A DNA stretch of 64,000 bases from Acanthococcus lagerstroemiae (Eukaryota > Arthropoda > Insecta > Hemiptera > Eriococcidae). Both the position numbers and the translations under genes were made by a program. The DNA is taken from positions 26,004,603 through 26,068,602 of the forward strand of contig CM063112.1 of NCBI GenBank assembly GCA_031841125.1, in the 5' to 3' direction. Every line of letters starts with the position of its first letter. Positions within the stretch are counted from its first letter, which is position 1. Positions 42,430 to 53,159 of this stretch are shown here, one piece after another. A model generated the notes under the pieces. The model was not told where the DNA came from. It was given only the letters and a program-made list of their open reading frames with translations, and ran no database searches.

Positions 42430-43870
42430 TATACTTATTTTGAAAATTGTATTCGATTTATGATTACGTCCTGATTTAGGCCCAAAATTTAGGATTTTGG
42501 ACCCGAAAAACGTCAAAAATCAAGTCGGCATGAGAAATTGAACGAAATTTCGTAGTAGGGTTTTCTTTTCGCGGTCATTCATTTCGAATATCGTAACAAT
42601 AACATTAATATGGCTTTAATTTGGTCCCAAAGATCCTCCAAATTTGATCCAAAGTATGCGAACTGAATTTATTAAAGTACAACAGAGTATTGAATTTTCT
42701 TTCTTGTTTTCATTCTTCCTTTATCATTTTCTGGGGGTGGGGAGTAGGTTACTGATTTTGAATATTGTATCAGATTTGTAATCTAACTCCGATTTGAATC
42801 ACAAATTCAATATTTTCCCCGATAAACCGGAAAATTCGTTTAAATTGAAAAATTGAGCAACATCAGGGTGTCTACAAGATCATAGGATGTCAGGAAAAGT
42901 CAGGATTTTTGAAAGTACATCAGAAAGTCAGGAAAACGTCAGAAAATTTTGAGGAATTCACAGAAAAGTCAGGAAAAAATTAGTGAATCGCCATCCAATG
43001 GAAGATTCTGTAAGAAGTAGTGTGATGTGAGAATTATAATGATTATCTCAATTACATTCATTATCAAGTACCTAAATTTATACTCATGGCTTTATACTTG
43101 AAATTTGAAAATAAACCGAATACTTTTATGCAGGGATTCTTCAAATACAAAAAAAAAAAAGTATGAAAAAATCAGAAAAAAAATTGAAGAGTCTGTGGAC
43201 ACCCTGAACGTATTGAAGTTGTCTTCTTTTTTGGGGTCTCTGATTTCGAATACCTATCGTATCAGATTTTTGATTGAACTTCGAATTGGCTTTCGAAAAT
43301 CAAACTATGTATCGAAATACGGATCTTTCGGGTCGCTTATTTCGATAATCGCATAAGCTGTTTCCAGTTAGACACTGTATGGGTTTTAAATTGAAAACCG
43401 ATTATTTTTTTCAGATGGCTGAAATAAACTTAGCTTGAAACATTGAGCAAAGTGTCAGAATGAGGGTGTCTTGGGTCTTTTGTTTTAGACTAATGTAATC
43501 AGACTTCACTGGACGCCGATTTGAACATCAAATTCGATATTTTATTCTGAAAAGAAGTGAAATACTCTGGATTGAAAAACAAGAACGACGTATTGAAAGC
43601 GTTTTACTTCTTTTATTTTTGGGGGGGGGGGTTACTGATTCCAAAAATCATGTTATATGTTCCGTTTGGCTCCAATTTAAGCTCCAAATTCAACAATTTC
43701 ACTTAATCAACAGAGAACCTGAGTTAATTTGGAAAAGTATCGAATTTTTGGTTACCCGAATCCAAGTACTCATTGCATTCAGCATTTTGTCTCATTTGAG
43801 GCCCGAAGTCGTAGGTAACAATGACTATGAAAAATGTTATTCTTATAGTAAATTCAAGTGAAAAAAATTG
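42430..43870 (+). repeat. TATCGAAAT-family satellite-like block
   Basis: Diverged monomers of roughly 190 bp follow each other: CTGATTTTGAATATTGTATC, AGATTTGTAATCTAACTCCG, ATTTTCCCCGATAAACCGG, then AAATTGAGCAA...GTATTGAAG. The phrases recur at 42760, 43240, 43500 and 43640. A MITE (42864-43206) splits one monomer. The stretch 43619-43630 is a G run. No gene. Confidence 0.6.
42864..43206. mobile_element. CAGGGTGTCTACA MITE inside the satellite
   Basis: It starts CAGGGTGTCTACA and ends TGTGGACACCCTG (perfect over the outer 9 bp). Repeated AAGTCAGGAAAA words fill the left half. It falls between AGCAACAT and AACGTATT, in the middle of a satellite phrase, but no clean 8-bp duplication remains. 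Confidence 0.65.
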
Positions 43871-43921
43871 GGAAGTTACGAAGGAAAAAATTTGTTTTTA
43901 CACTGGAACCTTCTCTGGTCC

Positions 43922-44365
43922 TATCATCATCATTAGGCGCTGTCGATGCCGGACGTTGGTAGTCGCGGTTTCTGACACGCGACTCTCCAGGATAAGTTAG
44001 TCGGGATAGTTTACCGGTACTTTCCCCACGGTTTTGTTGCGTTACAATTTACCTTTTTTGTGGTGAAGAGTAGACAGCCTCACTTCACTTATTAGCCGCG
44101 TGTTTCGTGACGTCAAGTAAGCTGGCCCACAACGTGCACACGCACAGTACCAATCTTTCAGATCTGGTGGTAACACGACATACGATTGTTGATCGTATGA
44201 ACTGACGAGGGTTACAGGACACGCTATGTTTCCACCTCGATTGATACAGTAGTTGCTAAATTCGCTAGGATGTTAGGGTGGGTATTCGAATATTACTCGC
44301 GTTCCGGCGGAGGTGAGACTCGAACCCGAGACGCAAAACACATTTAAAACTCGCTGCAAGTGTTG
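43922..44365 (-). mobile_element. tRNA-derived SINE, reverse strand
   Basis: On the reverse strand the head contains a good B box and T arm (GGGTTCGAGTCTCACC, 44312-44327), while the A box region (about 44340-44365) is degraded. The body includes CGTGTCAGAAACCGCGACTA and GGCATCGACAGCGCCTAATG, and the 3' end has ATGATGATG (about 43925-43934), a short-repeat tail typical of SINEs mobilised by RTE-type LINEs. This is a different family from the SINE at 24509. Confidence 0.6.
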
Positions 44366-44596
44366 GGGACTCAGTTATGACTTTCGAGATTATTTCGAAG
44401 ACGGACTCTAGCAGGCTTCTTTGAGGCTATAGGGCGTTGCTATTGGTCAAGTGTTTTTGATATACAATTTTTTTGGGAGGGCAGTTACCTGCATTGCTTC
44501 CCCGTGTATCCTAGTCTGAGTGACACAGTTTTAACTAACACTATCGACAACCATATCAGTGAATTTGTTTACTGCTACTCCAACACGAAGTACAAG

Positions 44597-45077
44597 GTGA
44601 CCCAGAGAAGATGACCTAGTCTCGGTTTTTAATTACATGAATTCGTGAAACAAATTTTTATTAAAATTTCAGACATGGAAATTTACTTATGAAATACGAC
44701 ATCATTTAAATGAACACCATCATTCTTTCGCTTTGTGAAGTTTCACAGTTTCAGTAAAGAAGTAGGGTCCAATAATCCCGCATTCTGCGACACTAGCCCA
44801 CATGGTAATCTTTGGCTCTGTAGTGGTTTCTGTTGAATGGTATTCGGGTTATCTGTTGACCAGTAACGGTAGTTCTGTTACAGGGGGAAACTTTGAACGC
44901 TTCACGAAACGCTCTTTGCACAGTCACAATCGAATTTAACTAAAAATACCGCTCAACACAAATAGCACGTTCTTTCACCAAATGACGCTCTACAACTCTA
45001 GGCTGCACGCTAATCGCTTATTGGTCGCTGTAACAGTGTTGCCAACCCTGCTAACTAGATCATCTTCTCTGGGTCAC
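44597..45077 (-). mobile_element. IS630/mariner-type element, internally deleted
   Basis: The TIRs GTGACCCAGAGAAGATGACC (44597 on) and its inverse ending TCTCTGGGTCAC (45077) match over about 24 bp with one mismatch. On the reverse strand about 44975-44890 reads RAICVERYF and SIVTVQRAFREAFK, the helix-turn-helix (DUF4817-like) of arthropod IS630-type transposases. About 44825-44735 reads EPKITMWASVAECG then IIGPYFFTETV, part of the DDE domain. The segment between these motifs is deleted and the protein stops early. Confidence 0.82.
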
Positions 45078-45084
45078 GCTATAG

Positions 45085-46885
45085 TTTGATACCGAAAGCG
45101 TACATGTGATAGCGCTTCTATAGATTCTGCACTAAATGAAATGTTCAAGCATTATCGAGACGATGTTTGGAGATGCGACGAATTGAAATTTCTACAATAC
45201 ATGATGTGCCTTGTCCACAGAAAACTCAATCCTAAAAAAACTGGTCGTCGGGCGGTTTTTGAACCAAACGATCCAATTAGACCCAATCAACTCGCCGAAT
45301 TAATCAACAGCGAAACCCGTATCAAAACACGAGAACCCGCAATTCGGATTCCCGCAGAGTAGCGCCAATAATTGCGATGCTTTCAAGAAAATGTACCCTA
45401 AAAATACGTTGATCTTTATTTTCTAATTTTCTGCCGTTTGCGTTACCGATCAACCCCGACGATCGTTAAACTCCATAAAACTCCCACGCTCTTCGCTCCA
45501 CCGTCCGCCGAATAAAACTTTCTCATTGGAACCGTAACTGAGCTACTAGATTTTAAATATTGGATGACTAAAGATGAAAATCCGCATTTTCACGCTCGAA
45601 CGCATCACCAGTTAATTTTCACTGACGCGAATCCAGCCGCGAGGGTTGAAATGCGTTTTCTCTTCCATGCCCTCGCAACAGCCTCTACCTGGTTTCTAAT
45701 CGTTACCGAGTGCGTCCGAGCCGGTAGACAATAAGAGCTTTCCAGTTTCCAGTTTTCCAGCTTTCCACATCGCCCGGCGAACCTCTCACCATTATCTCCA
45801 TTTCGCGGCACGGCGCAGCGCGAAACCGGAATAGCACTCGCGCCGTTCTCAATCCGATTTCATTACAAGGCGCTCCGACTCCCTCGATTTCGAAAAACTT
45901 TTTTCCATTCGCTCTTAATCCGGCAGCCTTTCTCCGTACTGCAGAAGAACGAACATCGAGGTGTTATACAGCTACGTATATACGCACACATATACACACG
46001 GAATAACAATAGACAATAAAATTACAATTATTTTCGACGGCGTCGGCTATGCAGTATGCAACCTGCACTGCTGCGATGCTACGCTGGCTGCGAACCTTTT
46101 TCGCCGCACACATCATTAAATATAATCGCCTTTTATTAATTTCGATCACGTCGATGACGAAGACGATAACGCTATTGATATTTAGTCTGCATCGAGATTA
46201 TAATCCGGTCATGTTCAGGTGTTATTACGGCCGGGGGCGGGGGTAGTCGGGGCTATTAATGGAAGCTAAACAGATTATATTAGTCTCGCTAATGGCTGAC
46301 TGGTAGCTGCGGAATTTTGCGCCAGCGGATTAGCATTAGCCTCTTGGTCGGCGGCATCCCGGACACTTCCCCATTTCGTTTTCAGATTAAAATAGCTCCC
46401 CCGCCCCCGAGCTTCCTTTTTCTCGCAGTTAAACAATTTAACCTTTTATGGCCGGTGCGCCGTACGGCCAGCACCGATTCGGGAATTTATAATCGGCCAA
46501 GATAATAACTATATAGAACATTAATAGGTCGTAGACGTTAAAAAGATGTTTTGTTTGGATTTTCGTGTGCATAGCGAGTATATAATTTGTTTACCATATC
46601 TGCGAAAATTTTCGGCTGCATGCCTTTAGGACTTTAACCGAACGCATGAAGGAGCACGTTTGCGATTTTTATACGGCGTCTGGGAGGAGAATTCACATGC
46701 CTGAATCGGTGCGATTAGAATGCGTGTAAGTTTAGACACTCTGGCGGGCGTTAAAGTGCTCGAAGGTCATGTACAGCCGCCGGAGGATGAGTAAGGAATG
46801 AGCGAGAATTTCGGCACGAATCTGCGGCGAAAATTTCTTTTCACAGACGCCTCGGCAGGGGTTTTCAATTTTCACCTCTTTAATC
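45085..46885. other. CpG-richer unique block, no gene found
   Basis: Dense in CG, TTCG and TAAT words, without repeats I recognise and unlike the transposon-rich DNA around it. Frames such as 45141-45362 and 46798-47070 are not supported by splice sites or motifs. Possibly conserved intronic or regulatory sequence. Confidence 0.35.
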
Positions 46886-46889
46886 GGCC

Positions 46890-48560
46890 CACCGTAGGGC
46901 ATGAGTCTCCATCACCCTGTTCCACCTTCTCCTATTTTGTGCTGTGCTCAGCCACTGGGGTCCTACAGTTTTTATTATCGACATGGATATGTTTACTGGC
47001 TGACCTTCCTTGCTATTTCCGACCAACATGGAACTTGATTCCAGTCAGTTCAGTAATGCGTATTGCGTAAAGCGAATCAGTATGATTTAATTCTTCGTGG
47101 TCATAATTCAGTTCAGTGGTCCACATTTCCATGGAAATTTCCTTCTAGCCATGTACTCATTGATCTTGATCTGTGACCTGCATCCAGAAATAGCGGTTCG
47201 TGAGCAAAAAATTCGATTTTGAGATTTTACTCGATTTAAACTAATTAAGACCTACTCTTTCACGTGGTGTTGTCGAAAAAAATGAAATAAACAATATTTA
47301 GGCTTGTGAAAGCCATCAACGTTGAGCTTTTCATAAGTGGCTCTCATCCGTATGACGATTTTCAGTCAAGTCAGTAATTCTCCCGCGGCAGTCTTTTCTT
47401 CCACAATACACACTTCCGGAGGTTGATTTATGCTGATTTTCATTATGGCAGATGTTCATACATTCACAAGCTCGTATCACTATTTTCACAGTTGGCAATA
47501 CTGAATAACTCGAAAATTTCTTCCCTTTAAATAAAAAAAAAAAGTAACAAGAATATAAAAAATAATATGGTTATATTCCACTAACACCCATTAATAATTT
47601 ACTATTCAAATTTTAAGAAGATCGATCGCTCCAATCCAAAGATATTCGCATTCAAAATTTGTTTTCGTTCTCGGAAATTTGTGTTTTACTGACTAACTGC
47701 CTTTTCTCGATGCAGGTCACATTCTTTGCTGCGCGGCTGCAATCTGCTGCCGATGAATCCCCCCCCCCCCTCCGACACGCCATGCTGTTAATACGTATAA
47801 ATTCCCATGGAAATTTTTTAATTAGGGTATTTCCTTCCAGGTATGTGCTCGTTGATCTTGATCTTTGCTGCGCGGCTACAATCTGCATCCGATTAATTGC
47901 TATAACGTAAGACATCCATGTACCAATGTATCTACAAACAGTGTAGATACTCGTCATCAGTTTACTGATGATTTTGGCTCCTTTCCTCCTGGGCGCATGA
48001 AGTGAGCGTGTCCTGATGACGTACGTGAGCGCGTGAGGAACGTGTTGTAATGGTGTGATCTGGTAAGAAGTGTAAAGACATGAATGAGCTGGATAGGGCG
48101 TGAGGAGATGAGGACACGAAAACCGTAACGTTTCCCTGACACGAATTCAGTAGTTGCCATCCCCCAAAACGAATACAGTGGTTGACATTTCCGTGGACAT
48201 TTATTTAAGCATTTTATATGCTTTTACTACTGAGTATACTTGAGCGAAAACCGTAACGCTCCTCCGATACGAATTCAGTGGTTGACATTTGCTGCGCCTT
48301 GCACGACTACACTCTGCAGCCGTGTTGTTAATAGAAATTTCCATGCCCCCCCCCCCCCCGACATGAAACCAGTCCGTATGGTTTAGCTCTTCATGGTGAC
48401 AATTTAGTTCAGTGATCAACATTTCCATGGACATTTATTTCTCTTCCAGTCATGTGCTGATTGATCTTGATTCTTGCTGCGCCTTGCGCGACTACAGTCT
48501 GCAGCTGTATTGTTGCTGCACGATTGCAGTCTGCAGTCGTGTTATTATTAGAAATTTAGA
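46890..48560. repeat. Array of diverged 150-250-bp repeats
   Basis: A phrase made of TTTCCATGGAAATTT, TTCCAG.CATGTGCTC, TTGATCTTGATC, TGCTGCGCGGCTACAATCTGC and TGTTAATA recurs with gaps near 47128, 47705, 47800, 48285 and 48420. A second phrase (AATTCAGTGGTTGACATTT) recurs near 47108, 48145, 48170 and 48268. The frames reading through it (for example HHEELNHTDW on the reverse strand) repeat accordingly. Function unknown; likely a decayed tandem repeat or element. Confidence 0.55.
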
Positions 48561-49094
48561 ATTTTTTTTTTATTAGGGTAAGAAAGTAAATAAAATGTTA
48601 CACTCTGTGTGTCTCTGTAGGAGACACGTATTTTCGTTCATACTTGATTTTAAAATTTGATCACATACACCCCCCCCCCCGCCGCCAATTTATGTCCTAG
48701 ACAGTTTTTCGAAACCTAATTTTAGGGTGTTTTGAACATGAGACAATGAAGACGAAAAAAAGGGGTTGCAGCAAGTAATGACAGGAGGTTCAGAGTACGG
48801 AAAGTGCGACGATGGGAGAGAGGAGTTTCTCCAGCCTCGGCGAGAAGCCTGAAGGTAGGCGAAGGTAGGGAAAGTTCCAAGTGCATTGCGGATACCGGAG
48901 TGGTGTTTAGAAAAAAATCTAGTGAATAAAGATTTACTAATTTATAATTTAAAAAAAAATTGATAAAAATGCATTTTTCTGATTGAATAAAAAAAAAAAG
49001 TTAGTTCTGGAGATTTGCCACCTTCTGGAAAAAGTACCGCCTGAAGAAATATCACACGTGTCTTCCCTCCCCTAGTTACGCTTACTGCCACGAG
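48561..49094. other. No gene recognised
   Basis: Contains a C run at 48670-48680 and A-rich runs. Nothing coding was seen. Confidence 0.3.
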
Positions 49095-49102
49095 ATCGGC
49101 AC

Positions 49103-49491
49103 CAGGGTTGCCAGTTTCTTTTGCCGCCTGTTCACCACTCTCGCATTTGAAAATCGCCACAAATCGCCACCGACTGATAAACTGAGAAAGGAGCTGAACC
49201 GTGTGAGTGGTACTCGCTTCTACTGTTCTACTGAAGTGAGTAATGACGCTAGAGCACTGCCAGCATTGCTCGCTGAAGTGCTGATGGCGTCAGGGCTTAT
49301 CCGTCCATCCCTTTTCAAAATTCCGGCGCTAACTACTGAAGTTGGGGAAATAGCCTTTTTATCGCCACTCGCCACTCGCAACAGCTCAAAATCGCCACTT
49401 GAACCGCCGCTCGTCACTAACAATGTGTGCTCGCTATAAAGGGTCAGAAGATCGCCATTCTGGCGACTTTCTTCGCCACCTAGCAACCCTA
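49103..49491. mobile_element. hAT-type MITE with perfect 8-bp duplication
   Basis: CAGGGTTGCCAG at the left and TAGCAACCCTA at the right are inverted termini, flanked by ATCGGCAC on both sides (49095-49102 and 49492-49499). Inside both ends lie CGCCAC/GTGGCG words. No transposase. The perfect duplication suggests a comparatively young insertion. Confidence 0.92.
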
Positions 49492-49499
49492 ATCGGCAC

Positions 49500-50600
49500 T
49501 AAACTCCAGAGACAGATTCAGCAACTTTGAAAATCTTCAAAATTGACTACTGTCGCGACTTATGATGGAGGTTCTATCCCCTCAAGTGGCACTTGAAGGG
49601 ATCGAAAAAGTAACACCGAAAACAAATTAAGCGATTCCAAAAAACCTATAACCCAAATCTAGTACCGAAAAAAAATCAAAAATGTTTGGACTGATTTTGA
49701 ACCCGCTGTCAGCCTCTTTTCCACGGGAGCCATCTCCTCGAAACGTTTCAAACCAAATCTGGGGCTAAAGAGTACTGAATTGCTAATGCAAATCTTGGGA
49801 TCCATATAAATTTTAGCGTCATTACAGGCCGAAGGAAAATAAAATTTAGTGAAAAAAGTAAAAACTCAATTTATTTGTCCAGAAGAATGGGAAGGGGCTT
49901 GCGGCACGTGCTCCCCTATCCGATCAAATTGAAACTGTCTGGAGACTTTTCTCTAATTTGTTGGAACTGATTTGGGGGATCGCGTCTTAATTCAAAAAAA
50001 AATATTCGCCAAATGAGGACACCCTAATGGTGTCACCACGGGGGGGGGGGAGTAGACGGCTTCCTGTGTAAACCTTCACAAGGAATGTTAGCACTGAGCT
50101 ACTTAACTTGTTTTGAGGTACGTTTCACAATCCACAGTTCTCAAGATAGATTTTAAAAAAATAAAGAGTCCGACCGTTGAAGGGAAGGACTTTGTTACAT
50201 GAATACCCACATTCCAATGCCTTCTGTAATCGTCTATTCTCGGCGTCGCTCGGCATTCTCCGTGTCGGCCGGTCGAAATGTGATGGAACGATTGACCGCA
50301 AGTGGTAACGTTTTTCTACGAAATGTTTTCTGCGGGATTTTTCACTTTCGCGTGGCAAATATCCAAGAGATTTGGGTGGTGTACCCCTTGCCTTTCTGCC
50401 CCATCATCAATTTTCGCGATGAGCTACTTCTTCAACTGAAGAACGAGGGAATATTTTTCGTCTACCCGTCGAGTCGCTGGTCGGCCTTTCCTTCTCTTTT
50501 GGTCGTATGGGATCCATACGAACGTCGCCATATTCCATCTGTTGGGCTCCCCCCTCGCTACATGACCCGCATATTTTAGTTTCAACAATTTGCTTGTGTA
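49500..50600. other. No gene recognised
   Basis: Mixed DNA with a G run at 50041-50050. The 126-codon frame 50199-50579 and its reverse-strand partner have no family motif. The stretch 50150-50560 is somewhat GC-richer. Confidence 0.3.
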
Positions 50601-50602
50601 AC

Positions 50603-50960
50603 CTATATCTGTAGCCCCAGTTTTTTCATTATTTTTGTTTTACATATTTTGTCTTTCTGTTTTGTACTTAGAATGCTCCTTGACACAGCGAAGTATGTGT
50701 TTTTTAGTTTTTGTATTCGAGTTTTTGTTGTAGCCCATGACTGCGCTTTGTATAGTAAGACTGGGATGACATAGCTTTCTATTATTTTATTTTTTACCCT
50801 GATGCTAGTTTTGCTATTTTTCAGCGTCGCTTTCTGGGCCCTGAAGGCTTTCCATGCGTTTGATACCCGTACTTCTATTTCCCTATCTGATCTATTTTCA
50901 AATGATACAAGCTGTCCCAAGTATTTATACCTACTCTTCCACTTCTCCAATTTTGGTCCC
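50603..50960 (-). pseudogene. RTE-type LINE C-terminal fragment
   Basis: The open frame 50950-50603 reads YKYLGQLVSFENRSDREIEV, SNAWKAFRAQKATLKNSK, IIESYVIPVLLYKAQSWATT and ILSTKQKDKICKTKIMKKLG, the region after the reverse-transcriptase core in RTE-like elements (consensus YLG, WA.K, CVLPVLTYGAQTW). Upstream and downstream parts are missing. It is truncated at about 50960, directly against the next transposase relic. Confidence 0.82.
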
Positions 50961-50979
50961 CTCTGTAACTATTTCTTTA

Positions 50980-51690
50980 CTAGTGAATTTCTCACTAGCA
51001 CGCCGACTAGAAAACGAATCGAGGAAAAGCTGATGGAACATGCAAAAAGAGAGCAGAAGCTGAGAAAAAGAAGAAAGAGGCTGAAGAAAGGAAATTACTA
51101 AAGAGAAATTCGAGGACGAAGAAGAATTCAAATGTTGATAGTCGCCACAACCTAACTCAGTTTGCAGAAGAAATTCGCGCTGACAGTGGCTCAGACCCAG
51201 GCCAAAAGAAGAAGAAAACTAGCATTCCGAAGAAGCGGGCTGACCAAAGAAAAATAAGCGTCAGCTTTGACTCAAATTTGGATACCGGAAACTTCCAAGT
51301 GCCACTTGACGATAGTGATTTTTTGAAAACATTTTCTGATCTGGAATGTCAACCATTTGGAGAAGAAAATGAGACTGAAGACCAACTATCTGTGAAGTTA
51401 GATTCTTGGGCATGTGGCCAGAGCTCATTTTTTCACTCTTCTTACATTCTCCTTCTTTGTCATAAGTTCTTACACCAATTGTATTTTCGAAGGTCCTCGT
51501 TCAATATCCGACAAATAGGAAGGTATGCCATTTTGTTGGACAAGTTCTGAAGAAGACTGAAAGTCATTGTTGGGAAGTGAAATTTACAAGAAAGCAGCGT
51601 CCATACTTCGTGTGGGCGCCCATCACTGACACCGACATCATCTATGGAAAAGATATTAACCTTTTTGACCTAAATATCATATTATAACCT
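50980..51690 (+). pseudogene. pogo/jerky-type transposase C terminus
   Basis: SEFLTSTPTRKRIEEKLMEH (about 50986-51045) opens the lysine-rich tail that follows the DDE domain. After a frameshift the tail continues through KKKEAEERKLLKRN, a Ser/Lys-rich linker, DDSDFLKTFSDLECQPFGEE and DSWACGQ (to about 51425). At 51523-51684 the frame reads CHFVGQVLKKTES, WEVKFTRKQRPYFVWAP and ITDTDIIYGKDI, then stops with TAA. The last block is the C-terminal module common in arthropod CENP-B-type transposases. The catalytic domain is absent. Confidence 0.72.
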
Positions 51691-53155
51691 TGAGGGCTGA
51701 TGATTTAAAACAAATATATGTACAACTAAAGTGCTTGAAACATAATGAAACACATTATTTTAAACTGCTTTTAAAAACAACCTTTGTTTAAACTTCAAAA
51801 TGAAGAAGAAGCTTTTTTAAATTTAACGTTTTTTCAGTGTTTTTTGTCGCGTTTTTTTTTCTTCTTTTTTTTCTTAAATATTTTTATAGCAAAATATCAA
51901 ATTTATAGTTTACCGAAAATATCGGAAACGTATAGTTAAACTCAGCAAATATCAGAATTTGCTTTATTTTTTCAAAACTGTCAGAAAATTTCAAATAAAT
52001 TACAAAAGTTACTGAACTTGTACCGAAAATGCGCGACTCCTCTCACCCTTACACCGAAGAAAAAGGACAGTAAAACGTGGAACAATCCAGTAAGTAAGCC
52101 AGTTTGGCACGGACAACTTTCCGAGTTTCATTGAGAACCATTTTAAATGCATTTACAAAAGAACTATAAGTATGGAGGTCCTAGCAAACTGTGTACACAG
52201 CTGCACACCCATTATGAAAAGTTCTGGTTACGTCTAAGCAAAAGCAGAAATACAACGTAAGTAAGTGTCTGGCATACTGGTACGCAAAAGTTCTTAATAT
52301 CAGCCTGCTTAGTCAGCTTTCCGTAACATTATGTCTAATGTGCGTAACTCAGAGCAAAAGAGAATTACCTTTTCGGCTTTGGATCCACTTTAAGAGATCT
52401 TACTTCCGAAGAAGGGAAAAAGAACACGGAGCTTGGAAATGATGTTGGCCCACGAGGGAATCGGAACGCACGCGACGCAATCGACGTATAGTATTCATCC
52501 CTATGATTACAAGGGTGGAAATTTGGAGGGTTGAGTCCGGAGAACGAATAACGATGTTATTGCCCTTATTTTGTCTGACTCACTCTTAAGCCGGTGTATA
52601 AAGGAACGCTGAAGATACTGTATATCACAACCAAAAAAATTTTAGGTTTTCATTTTTAAGAAAACCAAAATAACATCAACATTCGACGAACTTATTGCAT
52701 TTTTATCGGCTACAGTGGTGGGTTGTAGGACAATTATTTCTACCTTTTTCTCTGGCTATTGCATTAGTAATTCAGGGTGGTATTTAGAAGGGAAACTGAC
52801 GAGACATAGGTTCTGGACTCCTCGAGTAAAAAATTCCCCGCTACTGTAAAAAGAGTGCTAACTGATTTGCAAAGGAAATATTGATTGCCGATAGATTACT
52901 TGAATTCTCCAATTATATGAACCGGAAAACCCAGGAAAATGTCCTCAGTTTAGCAGATTTTTAGGGATAGTAAATTTTGCTTATAACGAAAAGGAATTGA
53001 TGAAACAAAACCAAGCAAGATTATACGAACATCTAAGGTGAAACTGCATCGAATTATGAAAATATTTACCTATTTTTTCAGCTGACTCGAAAGTCCATTC
53101 AGATCTGTAACACGACTACCAATACAGCACTTCAGTAAGGCAATTTAAGCTAAGG
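51691..53155. other. No gene recognised
   Basis: AT-rich DNA without transposon motifs beyond the 3' flank of the preceding relic. Confidence 0.3.
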
Positions 53156-53159
53156 GTTT

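Noticed and set aside
50199..50579. 126-codon forward frame with overlapping reverse frame
   Set aside because: Both strands are open and neither has motifs, typical of a locally GC-richer chance stretch.
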